A stretch of DNA of 64,000 nt from Sphaerulina vaccinii (Eukaryota; Ascomycota; Dothideomycetes; Mycosphaerellales; Mycosphaerellaceae): the NCBI GenBank assembly GCA_022570795.1, contig JAKUDP010000005.1:992001-1056000 (forward strand), given 5' to 3'. Of the stretch, positions 43,314 to 54,756 are shown piece by piece; the first letter of the stretch is position 1; the number at the start of each line of letters is the position of its first letter. Made by a program: the position numbers and the translations under genes. The notes beneath the pieces are model-generated. The model was not told the DNA's origin. It made no database searches and saw nothing but the letters and a program-made list of their open reading frames with translations.

Positions 43314-46300
43314 GACATGATGTTTCTTATACTCTTCGCATATAGACCTTACTATCGCTGCAAATAAAGCTGAAGTTTTGTAGTAAGAGCTATATACTAT
43401 TAATTCTAAGATATTATTATTATTGTTTACTCGTTTGCTACCTTACTATCTACAACCTCGCTATCTACTCGCTACCTCTTCTTCCTCTCTGCCCTTACTA
43501 CTTTCGGCGCTAGCGCCTATATTAGTATAATAGATATAGGTACTTTAATATCGTGCTTTGCAAAGTAGCTACTTAATACTAGCGCTATTAATAAGACTTT
43601 GATCTGCCTTTTTGCGTCGCTACGAGTAGTAGAAGGTACGAAAGGCGTATCTTTTAGCTCGGTATATATCCTCGTAGGCGCTAGAACAACGCCTCTACTA
43701 TGCTTAATCTTAGTAATTAGGTCCTTAACCTATATATTAATATAAGATATAATAGCTATCTATATCTTCTAAAGCTATATATTTATTACTACCTCTCGTA
43801 CCTCTTTACCTACTGCAACAAGCTCTTAATTATTAATAAGGCTATAGTATTTGTCTTTTATAAACAAGTTCGCCTACTTTATTTTTGCTATGCGCTAGTT
43901 AGAAGCTATAGCAACTGCCTCTTTGTCCACCTCTTATTTCTCGACTAGTACTTGCTCTATTGCGAAATATAGCTCGAAGCTAGACTTATACTATATGCTT
44001 GTCTATCGGTTATAGTCGTTATTAGTAAGAACGTCGAATATAATATAGTAGTACTAGATATATCGATAGGGTATCGTATACTTATAGTAGTAAGAATAGT
44101 CGCATTTGCTATCTAAAAGATAATCTGGCGTATTGCGCTAGTTATTGTTTTGAGCGTCTAGTTTGCTATACTTTAGCTTATCGGCAATTAGCTTCTAAAC
44201 TAGCTATAGTAAGCTCGCTATCTATAGATAAGTTGTCGTAATAGAATAGTATATTATATAAAATTTGCCGTCTACTATCTAAGCTCGTCGATTAAATGTC
44301 GCTAGTACTATGTCGTTATATCGATAGAGGCCGTCTAATAAGAAGAGTATTATCTTTCGCTTTATAGACTACTTTAATAACAAGTAGTAGTTTTTAAAAT
44401 TGCTAGTAGTCTTAATCTATAATAGAATAGCGCTATAATTATAGTAATAGTAAGCCTAGAGCCTGCGCTCTCGCTATATAGTTATACGAATATACTTCTA
44501 CTTCTATAGTAGTATTAGTCTGTCGATGCCGTAGCCTACTTTAGATAGGTACTTATATACCTTCTATATCGAATCTAGTATCCCTATCTCTATATGCCTA
44601 TACTTTACTACTTTAAGGAAGTGTTCGAGAGTTCTCGATAGTACGCGGCCCTTGAATTATTCGCTAAGTATCCTCTTATAGTGCTATTAGTATAGGAAAT
44701 AAGAGACTATAGTCTCGCTAGCAATAAGCCTAGGAAATGCGTACTTAATAGCTATTTGTTCTGCGCTAGAGTCGTCTATAATAAAGTATCTGCAGGCCTA
44801 TAGAAATCTAGTTACTTCGTAGTACTATGCCTTAATTGTCTTAATACTTTTACTAATTATAATTCTATCCTCTCGTAGTAAGAGCTATTACGCGACAATG
44901 CGGTAGGTATTTGTTCTATCGCGCACTATAATACTAAAGAGCTTCTATTTAAGAATGTTTGTTTTATAGGTAGAGTCTATAATTGCGACAGCTCTATACC
45001 TCTATAACAAGTATAGATTTTCTTATATAGCAAATACTAGAGACTCTAAAAAGTTGCTATCAAACGCCTTTACAATCTTAATATATTTAGTAAAGTATTA
45101 CTCTATCGAAGAAGAATATTAGTTAAGAACTACTCTAAAGTTAACTAAGTTCTAATAGTAGAATAACAAAAGCCGAACGTAGGCCGGCCGGTCTAGGCTC
45201 TATAAGCTAATTAGATTATTAGGATCCGATTTAACTATATATAAAAGTAGGTCGATATAAGCTTTTAGTATCAAATATAAGTAAACGAAAATATAACTTA
45301 CTAGATTCTAAGTACTCGATTGCTTCTTTGACCTATACTAATGCCGATTTCTTATTGCTTTAATACTAAATATCTAGATACTTTGCACGATATCTTCGAG
45401 ACATATTTAATATAGCCTAAATATCGAATTTTAGAGCGCTAGCACAATCCAAATAGTCGCTTCCGATGCTAGTCGTAGTACTATCTATTGCTCGACAAGT
45501 CGCTACTATTCTATACCTATAAGCAACCTCCTACTTAGCAAGTATAAAGTAGTAAGAGCTTATCTTCTTAGTGCGAGATAGCGCAATATTATAGTTGTAA
45601 GGTAGCGATTGTAGGCTCTTATTCTTATAGTCGCCTTTGACCTAAATACGATAAGAGAATAAGTACTTAACTAGCAATATCTAGTACTTATTCTTCTTAT
45701 AGTCGTATTTATATAGCGTACTAGGAGTTTCTTTAGGTACTAGTCGATATGTCGTATTAATATTCAAGATAGCCGGATAGTAGACGCGAATATATATACT
45801 ATGCTCGCGTTACTTAGAGACGTCGTCTATATACTTCGCAGACACCCTCTGCTATTGCTCGCTATATCGATAGATAAAGTAGTAATTCTACGTATAATAC
45901 TCTAGCAAGAAGTCTCTATTAGCGCTATCTAGTCGCCAAACTCTATTAGAAAATAGCTAGTAGCGACACTTCTACTTAGGTATGTATTTAAAGTTGTTAG
46001 TAATAAAGAGATACTTAGTTTCTACCTTAATATTAACCGGCACCTCTATTAATTCGACAGACCTACTATCGAAATTGCGACTATACTATACTTTCGAGAA
46101 CTTATTATCTAATATATACTTTATAGGTTTTGCCTCCTCTTTGTCTATCTTCTTATCTTCCTCTATAGTAGTAGTAGTAATAGCTTCTTTTTTAATTGCT
46201 AGATCCTTATATAGTATGCGTACTAGTACAACAACAATAGGTATTTCGACAGGCGCTAATAACTCTAACTCGTATATAGTAGTATCAAAATCGAAGCCCT

Positions 46301-46736
46301 CAATATTATCGAATTATCTAGGTAGTACCTTATCTACAAACTATTTCTTAGTAGTTATAATAGCTAGTATATCGACTATTATTATATCTAGATTGCCTTT
46401 ATTAAAAGAGACTATATCGAAGAGACTGCTGTTACCCTTGTAGCCCTCGAAGCTAGCGCTATTAAGTAGCGTATTATTATTAACCTCTTCCTTATACTAC
46501 TACTTACCTATCTAGGTATCTATCGATATATTCTATATAGGTATAGTATTGCTAGCGACATTGCGAACTTCTTCGACGAGGCGCGCGAGGTCCTCTAGCG
46601 CTATATCTACGTCTATTTTGGTAGCAAGAGACTAAGAAATTGTAACTCTATAACCGATAATATAATAGCTAGATTAGGTAACAACAACGAGGTCAAAAGA
46701 GATAGTATATAGTCTAAGTATAAGAAACATTATTAA

Positions 46737-46848
46737 TTAGACTAATTACTATGGGCGCGCTATACAAATTAGTCTGGCAGGGCATGCCCGGCGTACTCCG
46801 CTGCGGCTGTGCAGGTGGTCCGAGTTCTGCCTCATTATAAGGATCGCC
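46737..46848 (-). repeat. Right terminal inverted repeat of the MULE
   Basis: Reverse complement of the left end, ending in ..AGGATCGCC at 46848. The subterminal palindrome here is imperfect: the outer arm is kept (ATACAAATTAGTCT, 46763-46776), the inner arm reads AGACTAATTACTAT with two changes. Confidence 0.85.
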
Positions 46849-46857
46849 CGTCCAGGG

Positions 46858-48582
46858 TGGAAAGAAGTAGCAATATCAAGCGCATGGGTTAGAGACGCTG
46901 TAAGCTAGAAGCTATTGCTACCGTAGCAGTCAGCGCCTGCTCGCGTGGGAGCGCTGAACATCAAGCGATGTGTACACAGCCTGTGTCCAACGAAGCGAAG
47001 AAGGAAAGCACATCACGAGCTACCAGGAAGCCACCTCAGAGAGCTTCTCGCGATGCCTTTGCAGAACGTACGAGGATCTCTGGCCTGGCCCAGCTTATCT
47101 AGCCAAAGAAAGGGCATGACGACTATGATGGCCACCATTCTAAGCACAGAGGCCCAACGGTCATCCCACTATATCGTACTGTCATAGGCTACACTGCCCT
47201 GTGCCTGGCTCCGATGGTGAGACAACTACAAGTCACCGGTCGGCGCGCCGCGTGCGGGGAACGTCGCTGTCCTGGTGAAGGAATGCTCATTAGACCAAAG
47301 AGAAGCATCGCCCTCCTCAGACTGGACTGCTAGGTGCGATAGCGTCCTAACCTCGTCCAGGTCTGATGCGCTGTACACAATATCGCATGCAGACAGGGAA
47401 CTCCTAAAGTCTGCTGAAACCTTGTGCTCGATACAATCCACTCGAGCACAGAGGTATAACTCGTCCGTGGGCATGTGAGACCCTATAAGCATGGGGACTG
47501 TCAGTAGCCTGGCCCTGCATCACTCTTCGTACTTATAAGCTTTCCGGGACATGAAAGCCGGCGCCTGCTTCCTCTGGGGTTGAGTTGACATGCACATAAC
47601 CTGTATCCAATAGAAGAGTTCGAAGAGACTTGCGAGCTGCGCATGCGAGAAAGTTGCTTGCCGGGATCTATTCGCTTTGACTAGGATAGTCGACATGGCC
47701 ACGGGTACTACTGTATAGTACGTACTGTGAACCCTAGAAGGCAAGACCGCAGTAAGAGTCGAAAAGCAGGATTCCAGTTCGCGGTTTCTAGGTTTTGTAC
47801 CAATTTCTAGAATTGCTTCCCAGATCCTCAAGTAGCCGTTCACGCACAAGTCGATGCATAATTCGAGGGCGTCAGGCAGCAACTCGCTCCTGCAGTTCCC
47901 CTACTATACAAATATATTAGGTTTGCTACTAGACCCTATATCAGTCCGTTATCTTCATTGGTCTAGGTACACAGAACCCCGAAATCTCCGCCCCCCTAGC
48001 CCGACTAACATCTTCACAGTGGTCATGATTTCCGCTTGTCAATTGAGTAATCAATCCAAGCGCGGGAGACGTAAGCCAATATCAACATACCACCGATTGA
48101 CCATTCACTAACATCAAATAGCTGGGTTCGATTCGTAAGCCACATGATCCATACATACATGTGTAACAATATTCTGACTTTCATCCAGCCAGATGGAGAG
48201 ACTTCATCAGTCCCGTTATCTTTTTGCTCTCGTTTTGTAGGTCTCAGGGGTGTTCATGATCGAGAGAGATGGCTAGGTCTGACTTTGGTCTTTTCTTTTG
48301 AAGGACGACAACGACTGCGGTAACAACACTCACTACCACAGAGAAGTCCTTCATTGCATTGAGGACTATTCGAGAACGCCGGTCTCTTTTGGCCACTGGA
48401 CGTCCTCACAGACATGGCGATCTGGTGACAGGTTTTGACTATACATCGTTGTTTCGATCAATCTTCAGGCTTCTTCCAGCTCCGGTGCCTGCAGGCCGTG
48501 GCACGTATAACAGCTCAAAGCGTGTAATGTAGTCGTCCTTCGCACGTTGCTTCCTAACTTGAACGGTCATGATTTCTGCTTG
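46858..48582. other. Intergenic, 1.7 kb with possible decayed minus-strand gene
   Basis: Minus-strand frames 47880-47520 (helical, ending SRKAYKYEE) and 47492-47226 (starts MLIGSHMPTDELYL) are adjacent and could be exons of one former gene, but the first has no ATG and no splice pair joins them in frame. Nothing else recognised. The transposon target site lies at the left edge. Confidence 0.3.
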
Positions 48583-48825
48583 TCAAAGCCGAGTTTGATG
48601 GATGTGCCTGGCTTCGAGACGATTGAACTCCGGTGAAAAAGTACGGTACAATATCAGATTCTCTGCTATGCTTGAACATATCGTAAGCAAGTTTTTCGTC
48701 CCAATGCGTTGCAGTTGTTCGGCAATCGTTGCAAGAGGGTAAATTCCCATTACACTGGCCTGCTTGTCGTTCATGAAGTCTGTCACATTTGACCTCACGT
48801 ATGGCAACATGAGGAGTCTGTACAT
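48583..48825 (-). CDS. Possible small protein, 80 aa
   Basis: Frame from ATG 48825 encodes a plausible helical peptide (MYRLLMLPYVRSNVTDFMND at the start, ARHIHQTRL at the end). No domain, signal peptide or neighbour context. Could be a remnant. Confidence 0.3.
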   Translation of the reverse strand: MYRLLMLPYVRSNVTDFMNDKQASVMGIYPLATIAEQLQRIGTKNLLTICSSIAENLILYRTFSPEFNRLEARHIHQTRL

Positions 48826-49299
48826 CTTCGCTTGACTAGAATGAAACTGTTGTGCATTGCAGCGGTAAAGAAGAGATGAAGCGCGGCGTCAAGCAAGTAT
48901 GAATTTATCGATCACTTCCCTTTGCCGATCAAAGGGTCTGAGAGCCGGCATCGCGGGAGGCTCGCAACATTTGTCTTTTCGCTGCTGGGCAACTTCAACT
49001 GCCCCTTCATCCCTAAAAACTTGACCACGATGTCCACCACACCTCAGCAGCCTTGTGCGCCAGCTCAGGCCAGACACTCGCCGTCGCCAGCCCGCCGCAA
49101 GCGGGTCTGAGGACTCTCCGTCGTTCTTGTCACGTCGCGCGTTCGCTTTTCGCGTGCTTGGCAGATCAACCACACTTCTACACAAGAACTACCCTCAGAC
49201 GTGTACTGGACCTCGCAGGCACCACATATTGGACAGGAAGATTATCAAATTCCGTCGCGAGAGTCTTTCGACGCGTCTCACACGATCAGGTCAGACGAC
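48826..49299. other. Leader and promoter of the Nudix gene
   Basis: The region before ATG 49300 has long open frames in plus orientation but no family resemblance; I take it as promoter and 5' leader. It also marks the start of the gene-dense right-hand compartment. Confidence 0.35.
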
Positions 49300-49879
49300 A
49301 TGGCTCAATACCAGCAACCGCAGCAAGGAGAGCGGTCGATGAGTGCCAGAACGGGAAGAGACAAGCAAAGGTAAGAATAGCACGGCAGACAATTGTGCAT
49401 ATACACATCTAGCCTTTTGCATTGGACTGACACGTGACCTCAGATATGGTCCCAATGGCGAGCGACTGGTGGCAGGCGTGGTACCTTTGAACGTTGAGCG
49501 GAGCCACGTCTTGATGATTCAGAGCTCTAGCCGGAAGGGTTGGGTACTGCCCAAAGGAGGCTGGGAGACGGATGAGAAGACTTGTCAGGAAGCTGCATGT
49601 CGAGAAGCCTGGGAGGAAGCCGGGATAGAATGTCGTATCCAGAAAGACCTGGGCACTATTGAGGAGAAGAGAAGCGAGGCTGCCATCCGAAAGCACGGAG
49701 CGATGGCACCAAAAGCACTGTACCGCTTCTACGAAGTAACGGTCACTGTTGAGCGCGATACTTGGCCCGAGCAGTATAAGAGAGAGCGGAAGTGGATGTC
49801 GTATCGCACAGCCAGAGAGCTGTTGCAAGATCGTCCCGAGCTGCTGGAAGCGCTCGAAAGGTGCAGCATCAAAAGGTAG
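49300..49879 (+). CDS. Diphosphoinositol polyphosphate phosphohydrolase (Nudix, Aps1/Ddp1-like), 168 aa
   Basis: Exon 49300-49370, intron 49371-49443 (GTAAGA..CCTCAG, CTGAC branch), exon 49444-49879. The Nudix motif spans about residues 62-85: PKGGWETDE, then ACREAWEEAGI with the RE..EE..G metal-binding core; the spacing between the Glu after the Gly pair and the RE is one residue longer than the textbook form. Length, the GWVLPKGG entry and the C-terminal WPEQYKRERKW segment fit fungal Aps1/Ddp1. Family role: hydrolysis of diphosphoinositol polyphosphates and diadenosine polyphosphates, with Mg2+ or Mn2+, in cytosol and nucleus. It converges on the MOB gene. Confidence 0.9.
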
Positions 49880-50187
49880 CTGTGAGACTCAGCATCTCGC
49901 TGTGGAGGGTTCCGGTCAAGCAAAACATACAGGAAAAGCCAGCAATAAAAAGGAGCTCGGCAAAGCTCTCGCAAGGAATGTCTCTGCTCATCACTATGGA
50001 TGCATTGTCCTTGCATTGAAAGCGTTTTTCTCCGCTGTGCCTGTCTTCTACTCATTACTCGTATAGTTGTGATCCTCTCTTTGCTGCACTTGCAGCTTTG
50101 ACGGACCATGTCTTGATCGTACAATTCGTTCATGCGCCTAGCCAAGTGTCCTCAAATCCAGTACTGTGACAATTACCAGACTTCGAT
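49880..50187. other. Convergent 3' region between Nudix and MOB genes
   Basis: 308 bp between two stop codons. Nothing beyond presumed 3' untranslated regions. Confidence 0.4.
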
Positions 50188-51178
50188 TTAATCACTCCTC
50201 AGCATGCTTTCCACAAGTTCTCCCAGTGGCCCATACCACTCCCCCTTCTTATTACCCTTCTCGTCTGCCAGGCCGAACTCTTCGACGAAGAGCACGTAAT
50301 GCTTGAAGCCAGTGTTCAGATGTGCTTCCAGACCCAATCCTCGCACCACGGCGTAGTGGTGACAGTAGATGTGCGCGTATATTCGGTATAAGCGCTTGAA
50401 GATGGTGCGAATGGTCTGTTGGAAGTTTGCTGGGAATGGCACGCCTGGATGAGTGGGAAAGACGGTGCTGTTTGAGAGGTGGTTCGAGGTCCACGACAGG
50501 AGGTGAGAAATGTAGGTAGGTGCCGGTAATCGGGTAGGCTTAGGGAAAGCAGGCGGGTCATGCCACAGGTACTCGAACTCGTCTGTGGCTTTCATCTCGG
50601 GACAGGACTGCGGTGAGCAGAACTCAGTGATGGCGCCGTACAGCAAGTTGATCTGGTTGTAGAAGTCGACCACTGGGAGATGTCAGTCTAGGTATGCAGT
50701 CTTCCGCTGTGCGATGGTCTAGCTTACCATTGACGGCTAACCATTCGTCTCGATCCTCACCCTCAGGTAATTGCACCACTTTGCGAAGACTGCCACTCCC
50801 TAGAGTAGCCTCGGCGAACTGCTTAAGCTGCCAGCTGTTGGTGCCCTTCTTGCGTGTCTGAGGCTGGAACGCAGTACCGCGACTGGTTCGGGCATTGCTG
50901 TTGCTGCGGTTCAGAAGGTCAGCCTTGTGCACCATGTCCTGCAGCCGCACGTGTTGGATGTGCCGCTGGAGAGGCGATTGGTAGGTGGCGCGCGGGCTCT
51001 CGGGGCCTGTATTGGTGGTGGTGGTGGTGGCATCAGAAACGCATGGCATATAGATGCATGATTCCGAAGCAGCGAGTACATTGGACTGCAGCGCGGGCAA
51101 TGGCTTAGGCGACTGCATGAAGGGCTGTTGAGGAGGAGAATGCTGTGGTACGAACATTGTATTCATGAAGGACGTCAT
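50188..51178 (-). CDS. mob2: MOB kinase activator, MOB2-like, 311 aa
   Basis: Exon 51178-50728, intron 50727-50673 (GTAAGC, CTGAC branch, CCCAG; 55 nt), exon 50672-50188; the frame is kept. The first about 110 residues are Pro/Ser/Thr-rich and disordered. The Mob1/phocein domain follows: LKQFAEATLGSGSL, VQLPEGEDRDEWLAVN, FYNQINLLYGAITEFC, SCPEMKA, EYLW, then HIYCHHY near the zinc-binding His pair and LNTGFKHYVLFVEEF. Zn ligands (Cys pair in FCSPQSCPEM, His pair later) are present. Family role: binds and activates NDR/LATS kinases controlling polarity, morphogenesis and cytokinesis. The long N-terminal extension favours MOB2 over MOB1; the symbol is by family resemblance. Confidence 0.88.
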
Positions 51179-51548
51179 GTCGAACGCTGCACTGCTGGAC
51201 TGCCTTATGCAGTGGCGGTAGCAGGAGTAGCAAGTGGTGTCTGTTTCTCTGCATTCCAGTGGTCAGCGGGAGCAACGCGGGCTCGAAGGCATGACTGTGC
51301 CAATCTGACTGACCTCGTTCAACCGGACTGAGTGCTTGTGTGAAGCGAGTGACTTTCCAAGTACATGTAGTTGCCGTACAATGCTGGTAGAAGATCGCAG
51401 GACGATGAAAGGTAGTGGCTGAAACGTGCTTGTCAACAGGCGTCTCGCGTAGCAACCACGAACGACGTCACGTTAACCCGCGTCCTTTAACTTCGACTTC
51501 GACTACAACTTCAGCTTCACCTGCTCACCTCCTTCACTGGTCACCACT
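51179..51548. promoter_or_regulatory. Divergent promoter between MOB2 and ATE1
   Basis: 370 bp between two divergent ATGs. It must hold both promoters and leaders. C/T-rich runs occur just before the ATE1 start (ACTTCGACTTCGACTACAAC), typical of fungal leaders. No specific factor site recognised. Confidence 0.45.
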
Positions 51549-53374
51549 ATGCAGGAGACCACTGCTAGCAGTAGCTCCGCTCGAGCTCAACCGTCCTTGT
51601 TGACTCCAATAGGTATAGCCTGGCAATCTGCCTGATACTTGCCCACCTGACAATCCAGGTCGCTAAGCATCTCTCAAGGATATCAAACTGGTGACTGTGG
51701 ATATTGCAAAGCAACAGATTCCAGTGCGCGCATTCCCAATTCGCGTACGCCCCTTCATTCACCCAGCAACCCTCAGAACCTCGAACTGTGCTTCGCAGCC
51801 TTCCTTCGACTCAACTTCGGAGCGTTATGCTGAAGACTGCCCTTCAACACCGACACTTGCTTTAGCCGGTATAGGGGATATGTCCATGATGCTGACTAGA
51901 TATGTACAGGCGCTTCGTACTATGTACGGACCAAGGCACTCAGTCCCGAGCACTATCAAGAGCTCATAGATCGCGGCTGGAGGAGGTCTGGAACCCTGCT
52001 ATACCTCCCCGATGCATCAAGGTCTTGTTGCGTGCACTATACTATTAGGTATCCGCGAGTCCCGGCATCAAATAAGGTCCGTCTATTGATTCTCTATAAG
52101 ACTCCCAGTATCAGACTTCAGACCGGCGAAAGACCAGCGCCAGGCTCTGAACCGCTGGAATCGATTCGTCCTAGGCGAAGACTACATCGCGTCTCTTGCA
52201 AAGAAGTACCCCAAATCCAGGGCGTAAGTATGTAAGATGTATTGGATGGGCTAAGCTCATATGTTGCAGTGAGAAAAAGCGACTGAACAGTGAGTTCGAC
52301 TTCCTGCAGTCTGTTCACGAGAGCGAGTCGAGTCGACTGAAGTCGGATATCCAGCCGCAGCATCAGTTTGAGGTCCGACTAGAGCCAGACACATTCACCG
52401 AGGTACTGCCAATGTGAAACTGAAGATCTTACTTGCAACATGTGGATATTGATCGACAACAGGAAAAGTACGGACTATATTCAGACTACCAGCGCCATGT
52501 GCACCACGATGACGAAGTCAGCAAGTCTGGATTTAAACGCTTTCTTTGTGCATCGCCTTTGAGCCGGCGCTCCGACTCTCGTGGAAAACAATTCGGAAGT
52601 TATCACCAGTGTTATCGGTATGGTTAGCACGCCATCATTCTGATGGCACTTGCTGACTCAATGAACCCAGCCTGGACGGTCGGCTAATAGCTATGGCAGT
52701 CCTTGACCTCCTGCCACATGCTGTTAGTGGAGTCTACTTCATCTATCACAAAGATGTCGAGCAATTCTCATTTGGTAAACTGTCAGCGCTCAGAGAGGCA
52801 GCGCTCGCGCTTGAGCAGGATTACAAGTACTACTACATGGGATACTATATCCACTCCTGCAGAAAGATGCGGTATAAAGGCGACTACAAACCTCAGTATG
52901 TGCTCGATTTGCATGATTTGAGCTGGCAACTGTTGGACGATCAGCTTCGGGCCCTGATGGAAGCGAAGAAATATGCTAGTCGGTCCAAGGAAAATGCTCG
53001 TTTGGCATCTACAATGCCAGATGGCGAGGACAACCAGGACGACATTCTGCACCCGGTCCCAGTCGATGCTATGGATTCTGGATTGTCAGTCTTGCAGCTT
53101 GGTCTACCAGGTTGTCTACGCATCGATCGTCTCCTGGACGAAGTTGATTTGGACAGCATGAAGATCTTCATATCAGCTGGAGTCTTCGAGGCGCAAGTAG
53201 GTCATGCTTGTGATATTTCAGGCAGAGCGTGACTAACATCATGTCCTGTAGAACCTCGTGTCTTGGAATACCGGGGACGTGATGGATCCAAAGACGTTGA
53301 AAGGTGCATTCGCAGAGCTGGCTGCAGCTACCGGGCCTATCGTAGCCGAACAAGCGATAGTCGACTTCTCATAA
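51549..53374 (+). CDS. ATE1: Arginyl-tRNA--protein transferase, eight exons, 435 aa
   Basis: Exons 51549-51612, 51679-51723, 51910-52048, 52101-52223, 52270-52402, 52463-52617, 52671-53196, 53252-53374; every junction keeps frame and the total is divisible by three. Landmarks: LLTPIGYQ, CGYCKATDSS, SYYVRTKALSPEHYQELIDRGWRRSG, CCVHYTIRLPVSDFRPAKDQ with the Cys pair, ALNRWNRFVLGEDY, SGFKRFLCASPL, GSYHQCYRLDGRLIAM, AVLDLLPHAVSGVYF, and KYYYMGYYIHSC with KMRYKGDY. These are the ATE N- and C-terminal domains in order. Reaction: transfer of Arg from Arg-tRNA to N-terminal acidic (or oxidised Cys) residues, marking proteins for the Arg/N-degron pathway; cytosol and nucleus. The exon 2/3 intron is long (186 nt). 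Length is slightly below yeast Ate1. Confidence 0.93.
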
Positions 53375-53618
53375 CCTGACAGTGACCACAGGCATGTTCG
53401 AGCATCGCGGGAGCTATGTCAGCTGCGGATCTGCAGTCAGAAGAGGTAGAACAGGTCATCGGCTTATTGGAAGAACATCAGCTGCATCTGCAGCTTGGTC
53501 ATACACTTCTACATCCAAACAGATAAGTATCGATGATCAGAACACCGCCAGCGCCTTCGCTAAAATCCCGAGATACAATTGATCGGCATGCTTTCCGAGC
53601 TCCAATGTGAACACTTCC

Positions 53619-54485
53619 TCATTCCTCTCTCATACTTCGTACTAGCCATTTCTCCCACCACTTTCTCAGAGCAAGGACGGTTTCACGACCATCATCTCGC
53701 TTGTCCAACCCAGCTGGGTCTCCAACAACTGCCGAGGACGCCCAGTAGATTGCGGTCACCCAGGCTGCGAGCATCATGCCCATGCTCAGGAATGGCGATA
53801 GCAGCATCACCAGCATGAGCATTCCAGGCTTGTAGGTCGTGTCTTCATCGGCATATGGAGGTAAGGGTGTGTAAATGCTCTTCAGTTGCAGATTTAGAGC
53901 TGGTCCAACGAGACCGCCTAGCTGTTGGCCGAAGCTCGGTCTGCGAGCGCATAATCGTACGGGTTGTGTCATGACCGTGATCGACAGCGATATAATCGTC
54001 CAGAAGATGTTCAGCATAGAGAGCACGACGCATGGACCAGACAAGAAGAGCAGGATCTTCAATGCGTTGTCTTCCTGCAGTTGCCGGCTCTCTTCCACTT
54101 CGTCGTCTTCGAAGTATGTCCTATGGCTTATATCTTGCCGTGAACGTCGATCACGAGAATCGCGTGAATGTCGATTGGGACTTTGCACGGCCTTTTCAGG
54201 GTCTCTGCTAGACTGGCGAGACTTCTTTCGCCCTTCTGTTGCTCTCTCCATGCTGCCACTCTTTTCGTCCAGTTCGGTCGAGAATGTGCCCGCAGAGGAC
54301 ATGGATGCCGACTTTGTGGGATACCCATCGTGTGGATCGATTGGCCTGCCGAGTGCTACTGGCGGAGGTCGAGTTGGTAGGTCTGATGCGATAGCTGGAG
54401 GAGTCGCAAATGGATCTGATGCGACCACGACGTCGCTGGTGCCACTGTTATGTCGTGACGCCAAGATCGTTGGAGATGTGGCCAT
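53619..54485 (-). CDS. Membrane protein with disordered N-terminus, 288 aa
   Basis: Single exon from ATG 54485. Residues 1-150 are Ser/Pro/Arg-rich and disordered (including RDSRDRRSRQD). Two strong membrane segments follow: about 150-175 (ILLFLSGPCVVLSMLNIFWTIISLSI) and about 225-250 (MLMLVMLLSPFLSMGMMLAAWVTAIYW), separated by a loop of about 50 residues, and a basic C-terminal tail (ALRKWWEKWLVRS). This looks like a conserved fungal membrane protein but I do not recognise a named family. The two helices could anchor it in the ER or plasma membrane with both termini in the cytosol. Confidence 0.75.
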   Translation of the reverse strand: MATSPTILASRHNSGTSDVVVASDPFATPPAIASDLPTRPPPVALGRPIDPHDGYPTKSASMSSAGTFSTELDEKSGSMERATEGRKKSRQSSRDPEKAVQSPNRHSRDSRDRRSRQDISHRTYFEDDEVEESRQLQEDNALKILLFLSGPCVVLSMLNIFWTIISLSITVMTQPVRLCARRPSFGQQLGGLVGPALNLQLKSIYTPLPPYADEDTTYKPGMLMLVMLLSPFLSMGMMLAAWVTAIYWASSAVVGDPAGLDKRDDGRETVLALRKWWEKWLVRSMREE

Positions 54486-54673
54486 GATGTGATAGTAGAC
54501 AGGCTACCGCAGGCGGAGCGGGGGGTATCTGTCGGTGGGAGGGCGATGGGGTCTATGGGTGGGACATCAACAGCAGCGCAGCGGAGGCATCGTGCCAGTC
54601 CGCACAGGAGGACGCCGCCAGCTCATATGTATCACATCGCCGCGCCAGACCAGAGGGCAGAGTCTTGTCAAGT

Positions 54674-54693
54674 CTTGGTCTTGCAAGACCAAG
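54674..54693. promoter_or_regulatory. Perfect 20-bp palindrome CTTGGTCTTGCAAGACCAAG
   Basis: Two 10-bp arms with no spacer, 190 bp upstream of the start codon of the two-helix membrane protein and 65 bp beyond the end of the next gene. Candidate dimeric factor site or hairpin. Confidence 0.5.
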
Positions 54694-54756
54694 CCCTTGG
54701 CACCCAAAGAGCAACAGTCTTGGGAGAGAGGTCCAAGGATCTCCGTTGCATGCGGG

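Larger units (their letters stand above)
43202..46848. mobile_element. Mutator-like (MULE/Hop-type) DNA transposon, RIP-degraded interior
   Basis: The element is 3647 bp, bounded by near-identical terminal inverted repeats of about 112 bp. Both ends are flanked by the perfect 9-bp direct repeat CGTCCAGGG (43193-43201 and 46849-46857), the expected target-site duplication. About 100-bp inverted ends with 9-bp duplications are the family hallmark of Mutator-like elements; the fungal example Hop has similar size and ends. The interior (about 43314-46736) is TA-rich with stops in all frames, so no transposase can be read; an S/T/I-rich frame at 45982-46443 is mutated remnant, not a protein. CpG dinucleotides remain frequent inside, unlike block 1, suggesting CpA-directed mutation or lighter damage. 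The inverted ends have escaped mutation. Not autonomous as it stands. Confidence 0.8.

Noticed and set aside
45982..46443. 153-codon open frame inside the transposon interior
   Set aside because: Composition is Ser/Thr/Ile/Tyr-rich, as expected from RIP-mutated sequence; no transposase motif. It is remnant DNA rather than a protein.
48118..48160. GGTTCGATTC resembling a tRNA B box
   Set aside because: No matching A box at the right distance and no cloverleaf arms could be formed by eye.
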